A stretch of 64,000 bases of DNA, from positions 992,001 through 1,056,000 of the forward strand of contig OZ245364.1 in assembly GCA_965226545.1 (NCBI GenBank), given 5' to 3'. The notes beneath the pieces were generated by a model. The model was given only the letters and a program-made list of their open reading frames with translations, ran no database searches and was not told the origin of the DNA. This DNA is from JAHRAW01 sp965226545 (GTDB taxonomy: Bacteria; Pseudomonadota; Gammaproteobacteria; Arenicellales; Poriferihabitantaceae). The position numbers and the translations under genes were made by a program. Numbering within the stretch: position 1 is the first letter of the stretch; the number at the start of each line of letters is the position of its first letter. This document shows, piece after piece, positions 25,115-33,221 of the stretch.

Positions 25115-25858
25115 ATGGGCGCAATCATAGAAGTTAACCGGGTCAGCAAATCATTCGGCGGCGTGGCCGCCAATGTCGATGTTTCGTTGTCGGTCGCGCG
25201 CGGCGGCATCACCGGCTTGATTGGCCCGAACGGCTCGGGCAAAACCACCTTGTTTAATTCCATCGTCGGCTATCATCCGATTGACTCCGGCTCGATAAAA
25301 TTTCAAGGGCGCGAAATATCCAAATTGCCGGTGCAAAAAATTGCGCGCATGGGGTTGTTGCGCACCTTTCAACAAACCCGAATTTACGGCGCGATGAATT
25401 GCGTCGATAATATGCTGGTGTCGCTGCCGCATCGCAAGATGAACATGCTCAATTCGTTTGCGCGCAATTCGCGCGAACAAAAGGCGCGCGCCGATGATTT
25501 GCTGCAGTTTGTCGGGCTGTATGAAAAACGCAAACTGCTTGCATCGTCGCTGTCGTTTGGGCAACAAAAACTGCTCGAGTTTGCGATGGCGTTGATGAAC
25601 GAACCGGCCGGCTTGTTGTTGGATGAACCGACCGCCGGCATCAACCCAACATTAATCAACGCATTGATTGAACGGCTTAAACTGACGCGCGAACAATTCG
25701 GCATTACGCTGTTTGTGATTGAACACAACATGCGCGTGATTATGAATCTCGCCGACACCATTTATTGCCTTGCGCACGGCAAATTATTGGCGCACGGCAC
25801 CCCGACGCAAATCCAAAACGACCGCCGCGTTATCGACGCTTATTTGGGCGCGAATTAA
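25115..25858 (+). CDS. livG: Branched-chain amino acid-type ABC ATPase LivG
   Basis: First ATPase of the importer, 247 residues: Walker A GPNGSGKTTLFNSI, Q-loop region TFQQTRIYGAM, ABC signature LSFGQQKLLEFAMAL, Walker B LLLDEPTAG and switch His in VIEHNMRVIM. Normal length. The ABC signature has LSFGQ, as is common in LivG proteins. Confidence 0.93.
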   Translation: MGAIIEVNRVSKSFGGVAANVDVSLSVARGGITGLIGPNGSGKTTLFNSIVGYHPIDSGSIKFQGREISKLPVQKIARMGLLRTFQQTRIYGAMNCVDNMLVSLPHRKMNMLNSFARNSREQKARADDLLQFVGLYEKRKLLASSLSFGQQKLLEFAMALMNEPAGLLLDEPTAGINPTLINALIERLKLTREQFGITLFVIEHNMRVIMNLADTIYCLAHGKLLAHGTPTQIQNDRRVIDAYLGAN

Positions 25859-25872
25859 GTTGGCGCTATATT

Positions 25873-25918
25873 TTAAGTTTACTTACACTCGTAACAGTCA
25901 CAGTCACTTTTGTTAATC
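25873..25918. repeat. AACAGTCACAGTCACTTTT hexamer array between livG and livF
   Basis: Short AACAGT/CACAGT/CACTTT hexamers between the two ATPase genes. The same words appear in frame inside livF and other genes. Confidence 0.5.
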
Positions 25919-25943
25919 AACCACCGACAATGAACAACCTGCA

Positions 25944-26861
25944 ATGAACAACGCGAACAAAACGCACGGCTATGCCGGCGGCGACGTCGATACGGTCATC
26001 TCGGTCGAACAAGTTGCGCGGCGCGCGCAGGAAATCGCCGAGGAGATTGATGTCGCGCAATTGGATGAATTGGCCGGCAATGCGCCGCATTTGGTGATTG
26101 ATGATTTGCATGCCGGCTACGGGCGGATGGAGATTTTGCACGGCATCAATCTGCGCGTCGGGCGCGGGCAATCGCTTTGTTTGATTGGCCCGAACGGCGC
26201 GGGAAAATCCACAGTGCTGCATGCGATATTTGGATTTAGCGCGATTTTTTCCGGCGCGGTGCATATTCATCAATCGGTCGATGACGGCATCGACGCGGGC
26301 GACGGTAAAAGTAATAGTGACCGTGACAATGCGCGATTGGATGTCACCGCTTTATCGCCGAGTGAAAAATTGGCGCGCGCCGGCATCGCTTATATCCTGC
26401 AGGACAAATCGATTTTTCCGGCGATGACGGTCGAGGAAAATTTATGGATGGGCGGGTTTTTGAAGGCGCGCCCGGCTGATGCCAAACGCGCAGCCGAACG
26501 TGTGTTCGACAAATATCCGCGCTTGGCGGCGCGGCGCAAACATCAAGCCAAAGTGTTGTCCGGCGGCGAACGGCGGCTGTTGGAAATATCGCGCGCCTTG
26601 GTGATGCAGCCGCGCGTGTTGTTGGTGGATGAACCGTCGATTGGGCTGGAGCCGCGTTTTATCGATATGGTGTTTGAGATTTTATACGACCTGCAAAAAA
26701 ACGAAGGCAAGACGATTGTGATGGTCGAACAAAACGCCAAAAAGGGATTGGAGTTTGCCGACATCGGCTATGTGCTGGTGTCCGGGCAAATCGCCATCGC
26801 CGGACGCGGTGAACAATTGCTTGCCAATCCAAAAGTTGGTGAATTGTTTCTTGGCGGTTGA
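25944..26861 (+). CDS. livF: Branched-chain amino acid-type ABC ATPase LivF, extended
   Basis: Second ATPase, 305 residues instead of the usual roughly 235-240. The core has Walker A GPNGAGKSTVLHAIF, signature LSGGERRLLEISRAL, Walker B VLLVDEPSIGLEP and MVEQNAKKGLEFAD. Two additions explain the length: an acidic N-terminal extension of about 48 residues (EQVARRAQEIAEEIDVAQLD) and an insertion at about residues 109-135 (bases 26270-26345, DGKSNSDRDN) located between the Walker A region and the Q-loop. The Q-loop itself reads YILQDKSIFP. The core motifs are intact, so the protein is likely functional. Confidence 0.9.
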   Translation: MNNANKTHGYAGGDVDTVISVEQVARRAQEIAEEIDVAQLDELAGNAPHLVIDDLHAGYGRMEILHGINLRVGRGQSLCLIGPNGAGKSTVLHAIFGFSAIFSGAVHIHQSVDDGIDAGDGKSNSDRDNARLDVTALSPSEKLARAGIAYILQDKSIFPAMTVEENLWMGGFLKARPADAKRAAERVFDKYPRLAARRKHQAKVLSGGERRLLEISRALVMQPRVLLVDEPSIGLEPRFIDMVFEILYDLQKNEGKTIVMVEQNAKKGLEFADIGYVLVSGQIAIAGRGEQLLANPKVGELFLGG

Positions 26862-26881
26862 GGCGCGTAAGTAACCGCTTT

Positions 26882-26968
26882 GTAAAAGTTAACAATTTAT
26901 TAAGTGAACTTATTAACTTATAAAGTTACAAACTTATAAAGTGCGCAACACTTTAAGTTTCCACAAAA
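26882..26968. repeat. AAGTTAAC/ACTTATAAAG array after livF
   Basis: Degenerate AAGTTAACAATTTATTAAGTG-type words in the convergent gap between livF and the EamA permease gene. No terminator hairpin is obvious. Confidence 0.55.
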
Positions 26969-26973
26969 AAAGT

Positions 26974-27891
26974 TTACGCAACCGCAATCACAATCACGCC
27001 GCCCGCGACCAAGGCGATGCCGAGTATTTCGATTCGCCGCACGCGTTCCTTAAAAAACAAGGTCGCCGCGACAAACGCAAACAACAATTCAATCTGTCCC
27101 AACGCGCGCACATGCGCGGCGTTTTGCATCGTAAATGCGCTGAACCAACCGATTGATGCCAAGCCGCCGGCGACGCCGACTGCGCTGCATAGCCGCCAAT
27201 GCCGCGCGATGCGTTTGCATTGCGCCGGTTCGCGCAAGGCAATCCAACTTAACAACAACGCGGTTTGTATGCATAGCGCGACCAACAATGCAAACGCCGC
27301 GGCCATCGATGCGCGCGGATGATTTAACGACAACGCCGCGCCGCGAAAAAACACCACCGATGCACCCAACCACGCCGCCGCGCCCAAGCCAATCGCGGTT
27401 GGCTTTTGCATAATCGCTTGCATCATCGCGCGCACCCTATCGACGCGACGCGCGCGCTTAATGCGCGGCGCGCTTAATGCGATTACGCCGAACGCGCTTA
27501 ACGCAACCGCCAACCACGCCAACGGATTAAGCGAATCGCCGAGCAACAACGCGCCGAACAGCGCGACCATCGGCACTTCGAGTTTGGCGAAGGTGGTGCC
27601 GACCGCGAAGTTGCGGAAGGAAAACATCCACAACAAAAACACGCTGAATAAAATTTGGCAAACGCCGCCGAGTGCGCAATACAATAAAAATCGCGCGTTC
27701 ATTGTCGGCAAGGCCATCGCGCCGAAATGATGCAGCCCCCACAAATATGCCGCGCCAATCGGCAACGCAAACAAAAACCGCACCGAGGCCGCGGCGGTTA
27801 ACGACAATGAATCATGCAATCGTTTTTGCGCGGCGGAACGAATGTTTTGACAAAACGCCGCGGCGATGGTGATGGGAATCCATGCCTCCAT
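26974..27891 (-). CDS. EamA/DMT-superfamily permease
   Basis: A 305-residue inner-membrane protein with about ten hydrophobic segments arranged as two repeats, typical of drug/metabolite transporters. Recognisable pieces are FAKLEVPMVALFGALLLGDS at the end of the first half and QIELLFAFVAATLFFKERVR at the end of the second. It converges on the liv operon. Substrate cannot be predicted; members export amino acids, sugars or nucleosides. Confidence 0.85.
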   Translation of the reverse strand: MEAWIPITIAAAFCQNIRSAAQKRLHDSLSLTAAASVRFLFALPIGAAYLWGLHHFGAMALPTMNARFLLYCALGGVCQILFSVFLLWMFSFRNFAVGTTFAKLEVPMVALFGALLLGDSLNPLAWLAVALSAFGVIALSAPRIKRARRVDRVRAMMQAIMQKPTAIGLGAAAWLGASVVFFRGAALSLNHPRASMAAAFALLVALCIQTALLLSWIALREPAQCKRIARHWRLCSAVGVAGGLASIGWFSAFTMQNAAHVRALGQIELLFAFVAATLFFKERVRRIEILGIALVAGGVIVIAVA

Positions 27892-28000
27892 TGGAATGGT
27901 TGATTGGGTTAATGGTTAATTGTTAATTGTTAATAAGTTAAGTCGCTGTTTACCGTCCAACGCACAGTAACCCGCACCGCGCGACTCTCAATGTTAAACG

Positions 28001-28774
28001 TCACCGTTCAACAAACGCCCGCTCGACCACATATTCGCGCAAATCGCTTTTGCGGGTTTCGCCGAAGCCGAGATGGTCGAGCACTTCTGATACGCTGTCG
28101 AGCATCGCCGGGCTGCCGCACAACATAAATCGGTCGTCTTCGACATTAAGCGGTGGGGCGTCGATGTCGCGCATCAAGCGGCCGGTTTTGATTAACTCGG
28201 TGATGCGTCCGTAATTCTTAAACGGTTCGCGGGTGACGGCCGGATAGTACAACAACTTCTCGCGCACCGTGTCGCCGAAGTATTCATTGGTTTGCAGTTC
28301 GCGGGTGATGAGTTCGCGATAGGTCAATTCGTTGATGTAGCGGCAGCCGTGCACCAAAATCACGCGGGTGAAATTTTCATACACTTCCGGGTCTTTAATC
28401 ACCGACAAAAACGGCGCCAGCCCGGTGCCGGTGCATAACAAATACAACCGCTTGCCGCGTCGCAAACGTTCCCACAACAAGGTGCCGGTGGGTTTTTTGC
28501 TGACCAATAATTTGTCGCCGACTTGAACATGCTGCAGGCGCGAAGTAAATTCGCCGTCGGCGACCTTGATGCTGTAAAACTCGAGATGGTCGTCGTAATG
28601 CGAACTGGCCATGCTGTAGGCGCGCATCAGCGGCTTGCCGTCCACTTCGATGCCAATCATCGCAAACTCGCCGTTGCGAAAACGCAACGACGGGTCGCGC
28701 GTGGTTTTGATGGTGAACAATTTGTCCGACCAGTGATGCACGGCGGTGACGGTTTCGGTGTGCGATTTGCTCAT
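28001..28774 (-). CDS. fpr: Ferredoxin/flavodoxin-NADP reductase
   Basis: Transfers electrons between NADPH and ferredoxin or flavodoxin through FAD. The 257-residue product matches the gammaproteobacterial subclass: FAD motif RAYSMASS, NADP motif LCTGTGLAPFLSV, FMLCGSPAMLD and the C-terminal EYVVERAFVER. The start ATG at 28774 (MSKSHTETV) is preferred; a start eight codons upstream is possible. It is divergent from the thioesterase gene at 29014. Confidence 0.92.
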   Translation of the reverse strand: MSKSHTETVTAVHHWSDKLFTIKTTRDPSLRFRNGEFAMIGIEVDGKPLMRAYSMASSHYDDHLEFYSIKVADGEFTSRLQHVQVGDKLLVSKKPTGTLLWERLRRGKRLYLLCTGTGLAPFLSVIKDPEVYENFTRVILVHGCRYINELTYRELITRELQTNEYFGDTVREKLLYYPAVTREPFKNYGRITELIKTGRLMRDIDAPPLNVEDDRFMLCGSPAMLDSVSEVLDHLGFGETRKSDLREYVVERAFVER

Positions 28775-29013
28775 TTGGATTCGCGGGTGCGTTGGCAATG
28801 CCGCAAAATAAACGCGCGGCGGCGCAAGGTCAAGTGTGTTGGCGTAAAAAGTTGTGATAAGCGGTATCGAAAAATTTTATCGGCTGCGGTGCATCGTGTC
28901 GGCTGCGGCGATGCGGGGAATGATATGCCAAATTTGCGCGCGCGGCGCGGACGATTTTTTTGTATCATTGCGCGCGGCGGAATCTTTTCGATATCAACCA
29001 TCGATGCAAATAA

Positions 29014-29472
29014 ATGAACACACTTAACCTGCACAGCGAACCGTTGCGCGCGGAATGGTTGGACGCTTACGGGCATCTTAACGAGGCGCATTATCTGACG
29101 CCGTTTGCCAATGCAAGTTGGAAGATGCAGGATTATTTCGATATCGGCGTCGCCTATTTTGAACGCAGCGGCGCGGCGTTATACACGCTCGAAGCGCATA
29201 TCCGTTATGTCGCCGAAGTGCGCGCGCCGGCGCAGTTGGAAATCGAGACGATTATCCTCGGCGCGGACGCCAAGCGGATTTGGTTTGCGCATTTGATGAT
29301 GGTCGATTCGCGGCTGCGCGCGACTTGCGAATACATCGGGCTGCATTACGACACCCGCCAACAATGCGCCGCGCCGTTGCCGGCGGAAACCTTGCGCGCG
29401 CTGTTGGCGGCGCGGGTTGCAACGCCGCCGGATTGGGTCGGGCGTAGCGTGAGTATGACGCGGCGCAAGTAA
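29014..29472 (+). CDS. Hotdog-fold thioesterase (betainyl-CoA thioesterase-like)
   Basis: A 152-residue 4HBT-like acyl-CoA thioesterase. The N-terminal LDAYGHLNEAHYLTPFANAS carries the Asp/Asn of the hotdog active site, followed by YTLEAHIRYVAEV, a segment close to thioesterases of carnitine and betaine degradation. The exact acyl-CoA is inferred only from this resemblance; the BCCT carrier and dimethylglycine dehydrogenase-like gene elsewhere in the window are compatible. It is followed by a hexamer repeat array and the convergent tpm gene. Confidence 0.75.
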   Translation: MNTLNLHSEPLRAEWLDAYGHLNEAHYLTPFANASWKMQDYFDIGVAYFERSGAALYTLEAHIRYVAEVRAPAQLEIETIILGADAKRIWFAHLMMVDSRLRATCEYIGLHYDTRQQCAAPLPAETLRALLAARVATPPDWVGRSVSMTRRK

Positions 29473-29479
29473 AAGGAAG

Positions 29480-29638
29480 CGGGGCGGGCGAAGTAAAAGT
29501 GCGGGCAAGTAAGAGTACAAGTGCAAGTAACAGTAACAGTGACAGTAAAAGTAAAAGTGCCGGCATAAGCAAAAGTAAAAGTAAAAGTACAAGTACAAAT
29601 ACAAATAAAAACAAAACAAAAATAAAACAAAAAAAAAC
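29480..29638. repeat. Hexanucleotide (NNNAGT) array
   Basis: About 25 near-tandem hexamers of the form ACAAGT, AACAGT, GACAGT and AAAAGT fill the convergent gap between the thioesterase and tpm genes. They keep a 6-base phase over long stretches. The reverse strand reads as open frames of Phe/Tyr/Leu repeats, which are artefacts of the array. The same hexamers occur inside several coding sequences of this window. Confidence 0.85.
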
Positions 29639-29645
29639 TTAACCA

Positions 29646-30308
29646 CTATTGCGCCAATCGCTGCAGGCGATACACTTTTTCATCCAAGGTATCCAAACCG
29701 CGTTCGGCAAGATTGCCGACGATGTCGGGGCCTGATGATTGGGCGATGATGTCGATGGCAAACCATCGATTAAAAATCTCGCGCACTTCGTCTTCGGTTA
29801 CGCAAAACGGCGGGCCTTTCATTTTGTTTTCATCGTATTCCATTGCGATTAATAAAAGTTGCGCATCCGGCGCCAGCACCTTGCTCAAGTGTTCGGCATA
29901 GCGCGCGCGCATCGATGTCGGCAGGGCAATCAACGCCGCGCGGTCGTAGACCAGGCGCACTTCGCGCAATTCGGCGGCGCGCAAGTTAAAAAAATCGCCG
30001 CACCAAACATCGATGCATTCGCCGTGAAACTTAATCCAATGCGCATCCGATTGGCGCGTGACCGCAAGATGATTTTCGCGGTAAAAATCGCGGCAGGCGA
30101 TTTCGCTGATTTCGACGCCGAGCACTCGATGCCCGCATTCGCCCAGCCACAACATATCGAGCGATTTGCCGCACAACGGCACCAACACGGTTTCGCCGAT
30201 GCGCGGGGCGAACACGCGCCAGAGTTTTTTTAAGCGCGAGTTAATGTTTTGCTGATGAAACCCCAGCCGCCCGTCGCGCCATCGTTGATGCCAAAAATCC
30301 GCTTGCAT
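29646..30308 (-). CDS. tpm: Thiopurine S-methyltransferase
   Basis: A SAM-dependent methyltransferase of the TPMT family; in bacteria these methylate thiopurines and selenium or tellurium oxyanions. The 220 residues begin FWHQRWRDGRLGFHQQ, continue VLVPLCGKSLDMLWLGECGH (SAM motif I region) and VLGVEISEIA, and have YDRAALIALP. All family landmarks and normal length are present. It is followed, in the direction of transcription, by the hexamer array. Confidence 0.92.
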   Translation of the reverse strand: MQADFWHQRWRDGRLGFHQQNINSRLKKLWRVFAPRIGETVLVPLCGKSLDMLWLGECGHRVLGVEISEIACRDFYRENHLAVTRQSDAHWIKFHGECIDVWCGDFFNLRAAELREVRLVYDRAALIALPTSMRARYAEHLSKVLAPDAQLLLIAMEYDENKMKGPPFCVTEDEVREIFNRWFAIDIIAQSSGPDIVGNLAERGLDTLDEKVYRLQRLAQ

Positions 30309-30321
30309 GCGTTTAATCGAT

Positions 30322-30398
30322 TGGTGCCCCGGAGAGGATTCAAACCTCCGACCTGCCGCTTAGGAGGCGGCCGCTCTATTCGACTGAGCTACCGGGGC
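30322..30398 (-). tRNA. tRNA-Arg (anticodon CCU)
   Basis: A 77-base cloverleaf on the minus strand with encoded CCA. The acceptor GCCCCGG pairs with CCGGGGC, and the anticodon stem GCCGC/GCGGC encloses loop CTCCTAA with anticodon CCT (reads AGG). It lies between the aldolase and tpm genes, all on the minus strand. Confidence 0.95.
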
Positions 30399-30443
30399 GC
30401 GAAGTTTGCCGAAGTGTGTCGAAGTAAATTGACGGCGCGATGA

Positions 30444-31334
30444 TTAAGTCGCCGAGGCCTCGGCAATCGCGAGAATCGATTGCGACAAGGTTTGCGAAAA
30501 GGCGTCTTCGGTTTGCGCAATCGACAAGCCTTCGGTGAGGGCGCGTGAAAAACTTGCAATCATGCCGCGATTTTGCGCCAGCCGTCGACACGCTTCGGCG
30601 CGGTCATAACCGCCCGACAACGCGGCAACGCGCAAACAATTTTTTGCCGCGCAAAACTCGGCGTAAAAATCGGTTTGCTCCGGCAGGGTTAACTTAAAGA
30701 TGACGCGTTGCGCATCGTCCAACGCGGCAAGGTGTTTGCCGAGTTCGGTTTTTAACAACGCTTCGGCTTCGGCTTTTTGCGGCGAATGAATGTCAATCTC
30801 CGGTTCGATAATCGGAATCAAACCGCGCGCCAAAATCCGTTGGGCGATTTCGAATTGCTGCGCAACCACCGCGCCGATGCCGGCCGGGTTGGCGGTTTTA
30901 ATCACCGAGCGCATCTTGGTGCCGAAAATCCCGCATTGATTGGCGCGCTCGAGCAGTTCATCCAACGCCGGCATCGGCTTCATCATCTGCACGCCGTCGG
31001 CTTCATCCGCCAATCCTTTATCGACCTTTAATATCGGCAGGATGTTTTTTTTCTCCCACAAATACCGCGCGCTTGGAATGCCGTCGATGGCGCGGTTCAT
31101 CGTGTCCTCGAACAAAATTGCGCCGAGAATGTTGCGGTCGAATGCATCGTCGCGGATGATGCGCGTGCGCATCGCATGCACCTTGACGAACATTTCATCG
31201 TCGCTGTTGTATTGGCTTTCATCAACGCCGTATAAGCGCAAGGCCTTGGGCGTGCTGCCGCCGCTTTGGTCGAGGGCGGCGATGAAGCCGGGGTCGCGAT
31301 GCATTTTTTCAATCTGTTGAGCGGTGGCGGTCAT
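30444..31334 (-). CDS. Class I fructose-bisphosphate aldolase
   Basis: Cleaves fructose 1,6-bisphosphate to triose phosphates using a Schiff-base lysine and no metal. The 296-residue product has the bacterial class I signature GFIAALDQSGGSTPKAL, ILFEDTMNRAIDGIPS, IIEPEIDI and IFKLTLPEQ, where the Lys is the candidate Schiff-base residue, then the phosphate-binding ALSGGYDRAEA. Its upstream region contains a hexamer array at 31480-31566. Confidence 0.92.
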   Translation of the reverse strand: MTATAQQIEKMHRDPGFIAALDQSGGSTPKALRLYGVDESQYNSDDEMFVKVHAMRTRIIRDDAFDRNILGAILFEDTMNRAIDGIPSARYLWEKKNILPILKVDKGLADEADGVQMMKPMPALDELLERANQCGIFGTKMRSVIKTANPAGIGAVVAQQFEIAQRILARGLIPIIEPEIDIHSPQKAEAEALLKTELGKHLAALDDAQRVIFKLTLPEQTDFYAEFCAAKNCLRVAALSGGYDRAEACRRLAQNRGMIASFSRALTEGLSIAQTEDAFSQTLSQSILAIAEASAT

Positions 31335-31479
31335 TGGAGGTTACTCGGTTTGGATTGCGCGCATTGTCGCCAAAAACACGCGGCGTGACAAGTCGCGGGG
31401 GAATGTTAAAAGTTCACGGTCGATGCTCGATAGTCGACAGTCGATAGTTCACAGTTGCCGGCACAGTGACGCGCACAAC

Positions 31480-31566
31480 GAATTCACGGTGACAGTGTCG
31501 GTCAAAGTTACAATCAAAGTTACAGTCGAAGTTACAGTCACCGGCACAGTCAATGTCACAGTCACA
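31480..31566. repeat. AAAGTTACAGTC hexamer array upstream of the aldolase gene
   Basis: Repeated AAAGTTACAATC, GAAGTTACAGTC and AATGTCACAGTC words occupy the gap between gshA and the aldolase gene. They include the same ACAGT core as the array at 29480. Confidence 0.75.
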
Positions 31567-31583
31567 CCACGTAACTGTTACAA

Positions 31584-33155
31584 CTACTCCGCATCAACCC
31601 GCTGCCGCCGAAAATAATCGGCGAGAAACTCATCGAACGGCGGTTGCGCGGCGCGTTCCAATTCCTTCAGATGTTGATGCGAATCGGCGGCAAGTTGTTG
31701 CATTGTTTCGGCTTGTGTCGGCGACAACGTTGCGTTTTTAAACAGTTGCTGATGTTGTTGCGCCAAGGCGTCGGCGAATTCGTAAAAACTTTCGTATTGT
31801 TTCATTTGCGACAAAATTTGCGCGGACGGCGTGCGCGTTGGCTCGTCGATTTTTGCGCGTTGTGCGTTGAGCGATTCGACATGCCGACCGTGTTCGCTTT
31901 GCGCATCCAACAATTGCGCCAACGGCGCAAGGTCGTCGAAGACAGTGCGCGCCAATTGATTCATCTCGACTTCGCCGCGCTCGGTGCATAACAACAAATT
32001 CGGTTTGCGACCGTACAACACGACACGGCGGCGGTTTTCCACCGTGCGTCGCCATTCGCGCGGCTCGAGCGGCGCGCTGGGCGACAGCATGCAATACAAC
32101 AACAACAAATCAAAAAATCGCACGCAATCGGCATCGATGCCGGTGGGCGCAAACGGATTTAAATCCAAACTGCGCACCTCGACATATTCGACGCCGCGCG
32201 TCGCCAAGGCGCGGGTTGGGCTTTCGCCGCTTTCGCACACCCGCTTCGGGCGAATCACCGAATAAAATTCGTTTTCAATCTGCAGCAGGTTGGCGTTCAA
32301 CTGGCGGTAATGTCCATCGACCTTAACGCCGAATTGTTGATAGGGCGGATGCGGCGTTTGGATGGCGCGGCGCAACGAGGCGACGAATTCATCGACGCCG
32401 TTGTAGTTGACCGCGATGTCGGCTTGCGCGTTGCTGCTGTAGCCCAATTTGCTGAGGCGCAATGACGTCGCCCACGGCGAATAATAACTGCGCGAATCCA
32501 ATTCATCCAACAGATGTTCGCGCCCGTGCATAAATGATTTGCACACCGCCGGCGACGCGCCAAACAAATAACAACCGAGCCACGACAGCCGATGAAAATT
32601 TCGAATCAAGGCAAAATAATGCGCCGATTGTTGCGCCTGCATCGCCTGCGGTTTGCATTGCAAAAACGCCGTCCAAAAATCGCGCGGCAATGAAAAATTA
32701 AAATGCACGCCGGCGATGGTTTGCATAAAGCCGCCGTAGCGCAACTGCAGCCCATTGCGATACACCTCCTTCATCCGCGCGATATTGCATTGCCCGTAGC
32801 GCGCGATGGGAATCTGCTCCTCGCCGCGCACGATGCACGGCATGCTGTTCACCCACAATTTTTCCTCGCCGAGATTTTGATGGGTGAATGCATGCAGCGC
32901 AAACAATTCATCCAGCAACGCATCGATGTCGGTGTGCACCGCCGTGACGAATTCGATTAACGCTTCGGAATAATCGGTGGTGATGTGCGGATGCGTCAAC
33001 GGCGCGCCAAGTGCGCGCGGATGCTCGGTTTGCGCAAGCGCGCCGTCGGCGGCGACGCGCAAACTTTCCTTTTCGACGCCGCGTTGCAATGCGCCCAAGG
33101 CGCGCGCCGCGCCGCGCGATGCAAGCGAATCCAATGTCGCGCGCCACCGGTTCAT
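31584..33155 (-). CDS. gshA: Glutamate-cysteine ligase
   Basis: Makes gamma-glutamylcysteine, the first step of glutathione synthesis. The 523-residue product is the gammaproteobacterial type: GVEKESLRVAADG near the N-terminus, HITTDYSEALIEFVT, ARYGQCNIARMKEVYRNGL, FGASPAVCKSFM and YVEVRSLDLNPFAPTGID. Length is typical. It is divergent from dusA with 66 bases between starts, where TACAAT at 33181-33186 may serve dusA. Confidence 0.94.
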   Translation of the reverse strand: MNRWRATLDSLASRGAARALGALQRGVEKESLRVAADGALAQTEHPRALGAPLTHPHITTDYSEALIEFVTAVHTDIDALLDELFALHAFTHQNLGEEKLWVNSMPCIVRGEEQIPIARYGQCNIARMKEVYRNGLQLRYGGFMQTIAGVHFNFSLPRDFWTAFLQCKPQAMQAQQSAHYFALIRNFHRLSWLGCYLFGASPAVCKSFMHGREHLLDELDSRSYYSPWATSLRLSKLGYSSNAQADIAVNYNGVDEFVASLRRAIQTPHPPYQQFGVKVDGHYRQLNANLLQIENEFYSVIRPKRVCESGESPTRALATRGVEYVEVRSLDLNPFAPTGIDADCVRFFDLLLLYCMLSPSAPLEPREWRRTVENRRRVVLYGRKPNLLLCTERGEVEMNQLARTVFDDLAPLAQLLDAQSEHGRHVESLNAQRAKIDEPTRTPSAQILSQMKQYESFYEFADALAQQHQQLFKNATLSPTQAETMQQLAADSHQHLKELERAAQPPFDEFLADYFRRQRVDAE

Positions 33156-33221
33156 TGCGCGCGCGCCGCGTGCGCGGTGCTACAATGCGCCGCGAATGAG
33201 CGCAAGCGAACAGTGGACGGC

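Noticed and set aside
29179..29646. Phe/Tyr/Leu-rich open frames on the minus strand
   Set aside because: They run through the hexamer array and the reverse of the thioesterase gene; composition artefacts without family features.
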